From assembly GCA_903840415.1 (NCBI GenBank), contig CAIMFY010000122.1, forward strand, positions 1 through 64,000: 64,000 nucleotides of DNA. The letters run 5' to 3'. Positions 62,344-64,000 of the stretch are shown here, piece after piece. The notes below the pieces were generated by a model. That model saw only the letters and a program-made list of their open reading frames with translations, was not told where the DNA came from and did no database searches. The translations under genes and the position numbers were made by a program. This DNA comes from an uncultured Opitutia bacterium (lineage in GTDB: Bacteria; Verrucomicrobiota; Verrucomicrobiia; Opitutales; Opitutaceae). How positions within the stretch are numbered: the first letter of the stretch is position 1; each line of letters begins with the position of its first letter.

Positions 62344-63789
62344 CTAACTCGTCTCCTCGGTCTCGTCCGGCACGGTAAAGAAAAACGTCGCGCCGCTACC
62401 GGGCACGGCATCGGCCCAGATCCGGCCACCATGTCGCTCGATGATGCGGCGCACTGTGGCGAGGCCGACGCCCGTGCCTTCGAATTCATGCGCGTGGTGC
62501 AGCCGTTTGAAGAGGCCGAAAAGCTTCTCCGCATTCTGCATGTCGAAGCCGACGCCGTTGTCGCGCACGAATAGAATCGGCCCGGCTTCGTCGGCTTGAC
62601 GCACGACGCCGACTTCGATCACCGCCGGATCGCGACGCCGCGAATATTTGAGCGCGTTCGAGATAAGGTTGACGAACACCACGCGGAGCAACGCGGGATC
62701 ACCGTGAAGCTGCGGGAGCGCCGCCACGCGCCACTCGACGCGACGGCCTTGGCGTTCGCTCTCAAGCTCCTTGAACACCTCGTGACACAGGAGTTCGGGC
62801 CGGCACGTCTCGCGCGAAATTGCCTGCCGGCCAAGTCGGGAGAAGGCGAGGAGATCCGAGATGAGCTGGCTCATCTGGCTGGAGCCGTCGTGGATTTGGC
62901 TGATGTGATGGCGCACATCAGCGGGCAGTGCGTCCGCGGGGCGGGCGAGCAGAATGTCGGTGAACCCGGTGATCGCCCGGATCGGTGTTCGCAGATCGTG
63001 CGCGGCTGAGGAGCAAAACGCCTCAAGTTCGTCGTTCGCTGCCTCGAGTTCAGCCGTGCGCTCTCGCACCCGTTTTTCCAATTCGGCGTTTTGCTCCTCG
63101 ATCTGCGCCAGCATGTGGTTGAAGGCGTCGGTGAGCAGGCCAAGTTCGTCGGCGCCGTGCTTGGCGGCGCGCACGGAATAATCGTGGCGATCGGAGACGG
63201 CGCGCGCGGTCTCCGCGAGCGCGAGCATGGGTCGCGAGATTTGCTGCTGGAGTGCGCGAGAAAGTATGTAGGCGACGAAGAAAGAAACAACGATCACCAG
63301 CATGGCGATGCCACCGTAAAGGTGCAGCCGCTCGGTCATCGCCCCCAAGTCGGACTTGAGATAAAGGGTGCCGAGTCGCTGGCTGCCTTTCACTTGGACG
63401 ACCGGCGTGAACCCGATCAAGTAGCCATCGGTGATACTAAACCCATCGAGTTGTGGTGCGGGGGGAAATTCGTCAGCGCGTTCGGTGGCGGGGTAGCGCG
63501 AAAAAAGATTCCCGCGCGCGTCGTAGAGGCAGGCCGACACGAGATGGCGCTCGGCCTTGAGCGCGGTGAGGACTTGCGCGGCGTCGTCGGCGTTGTCGAA
63601 AGCCAGCGCGCCCGTGCTGTTCGCCGCGATGACTTCGCCGAGCGTCGCGAGCTGCCGCACGGAAGTTTGTCGAAAGGTGAAAACTTCGTAGCTCAGAAAC
63701 GCTGCACAGGTGAGCAGCACCACGACGCCGCTCGTGGCGAGCGTGATCGTCATCAGCTTTCGCCGAATCGGTGCGTCTTGGAAAGCCAT
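62344..63789 (-). CDS. Sensor histidine kinase with CHASE8-like and HAMP domains
   Basis: The 481-residue kinase has membrane helices at about 14-34 and 158-178 enclosing a periplasmic sensor domain (CHASE8-like; ANSTGALAFDNADDAAQ). HAMP (about 180-235) and a coiled linker follow. The HisKA dimerisation domain carries phosphorylated H264 in SSAAHDLRTPIRA. The ATPase domain shows N, G1 (DNGVGFD) and G2 (GTGVGLA) boxes. No receiver domain is attached. The upstream YfiR-like gene ends 2 bp before, so both form an operon for envelope sensing. Confidence 0.92.
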   Translation of the reverse strand: MAFQDAPIRRKLMTITLATSGVVVLLTCAAFLSYEVFTFRQTSVRQLATLGEVIAANSTGALAFDNADDAAQVLTALKAERHLVSACLYDARGNLFSRYPATERADEFPPAPQLDGFSITDGYLIGFTPVVQVKGSQRLGTLYLKSDLGAMTERLHLYGGIAMLVIVVSFFVAYILSRALQQQISRPMLALAETARAVSDRHDYSVRAAKHGADELGLLTDAFNHMLAQIEEQNAELEKRVRERTAELEAANDELEAFCSSAAHDLRTPIRAITGFTDILLARPADALPADVRHHISQIHDGSSQMSQLISDLLAFSRLGRQAISRETCRPELLCHEVFKELESERQGRRVEWRVAALPQLHGDPALLRVVFVNLISNALKYSRRRDPAVIEVGVVRQADEAGPILFVRDNGVGFDMQNAEKLFGLFKRLHHAHEFEGTGVGLATVRRIIERHGGRIWADAVPGSGATFFFTVPDETEETS

Positions 63790-63791
63790 CG

Positions 63792-64000
63792 TCAGCCTTT
63801 CTCCTTGGTGACCAGCGTCGCGAGTCGGAGCAGCTTGGAACTAATCGTGAGATCGGCGGCTTTCGCGGCGTCCGGATTGATGCGCAGCCGGATTTTTCCG
63901 CCCTCGACCGCAAATCGCACGATGCCACCCGCGTGCTCGAAGCCGTCGTCCTCACCCACCGTGAGCACGCTATGCCCTGCGAGCGCGGAAATGATTTTCT
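63792..64000 (-). CDS. YfiR/DUF4154-like periplasmic protein, partial
   Basis: The C-terminal 68 residues are visible; the start lies beyond the window. They include GIVRFAVEGGKIRLRINPDAAK and SSKLLRLATLV, the typical end of YfiR-like proteins (DUF4154), which are small periplasmic regulators that block membrane-bound signal enzymes. The sensor kinase follows after 2 bp; YfiR-like genes often precede such kinases. Confidence 0.8.
   Translation of the reverse strand, partial: KIISALAGHSVLTVGEDDGFEHAGGIVRFAVEGGKIRLRINPDAAKAADLTISSKLLRLATLVTKEKG

Overview
The window is a GC-rich chromosomal segment from a Gram-negative bacterium. The outer-membrane machinery (BamA, Skp, LpxD, TonB/ExbB/ExbD, a TonB-dependent receptor), the gene order rplY-pth-rpsF-ssb-rplI-dnaB-bamA-skp-lpxD-prs, a lexA-imuA-imuB-dnaE2 cassette and the style of the TPR/TIR and DUF proteins suggest a Verrucomicrobiota member close to Opitutaceae. 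That assignment is inference; there is no rRNA gene to settle it.

Region by region. 0-2.2 kb: possible transposase start and a TIR-transmembrane-TPR protein. 2.4-5.6 kb: large secreted protein ending in a TlpA-like thioredoxin domain. 5.7-7.3 kb: gene debris and small ORFs. 7.3-9.1 kb: Met-rich lipoprotein plus multicopper oxidase (copper handling). 9.2-13.5 kb: DUF2306 protein, a glutaredoxin/DUF3313 fusion coupled to an MFS exporter, and a divergent LysR regulator. 13.7-14 kb: tRNA-Asn with an odd trailer. 14.2-25.5 kb: core genes for translation, replication, outer-membrane biogenesis, PRPP synthesis and periplasmic proteolysis. 25.6-27.7 kb: pyrE, an HTH/metallo-beta-lactamase fusion, and tRNA-Lys, -Thr and -Gln. 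28-33 kb: ExbB/ExbD/TonB energy-transduction operon with TPR and coiled-coil partners, then tRNA-Thr. 33.5-39.3 kb: SOS mutagenesis operon lexA-imuA-imuB-dnaE2.

39.96-50.32 kb: a genomic island inserted in tRNA-Pro(CGG), bounded by a 52-bp direct repeat (51/52 identical) of the tRNA 3' half. It carries a tightly overlapping four-gene operon (AAA+ ATPase, metallophosphoesterase, two small membrane-associated proteins), a frameshifted tyrosine recombinase, fragments of an IS200-type transposase, an inositol monophosphatase-like protein and a chemotaxis receptor, a PocR-AraC regulator, a PIN/Phd toxin-antitoxin pair enclosed by 82-bp inverted repeats, a candidate group II intron fragment, and a ParD-like/zeta-type toxin-antitoxin pair. 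The four-gene operon is the best candidate for an undescribed system.

50.4-62.3 kb: a nutrient-uptake block with GltS, a GntR regulator with a clear palindromic operator, NhaC antiporter, isoaspartyl peptidase, alpha/beta hydrolase, a TonB-dependent receptor, a membrane hydrolase and a serine beta-lactamase-like hydrolase. Together they suggest use of peptides or beta-aspartyl compounds. 62.3-64 kb: sensor histidine kinase and the end of a YfiR-like gene. No CRISPR array or rRNA was seen.
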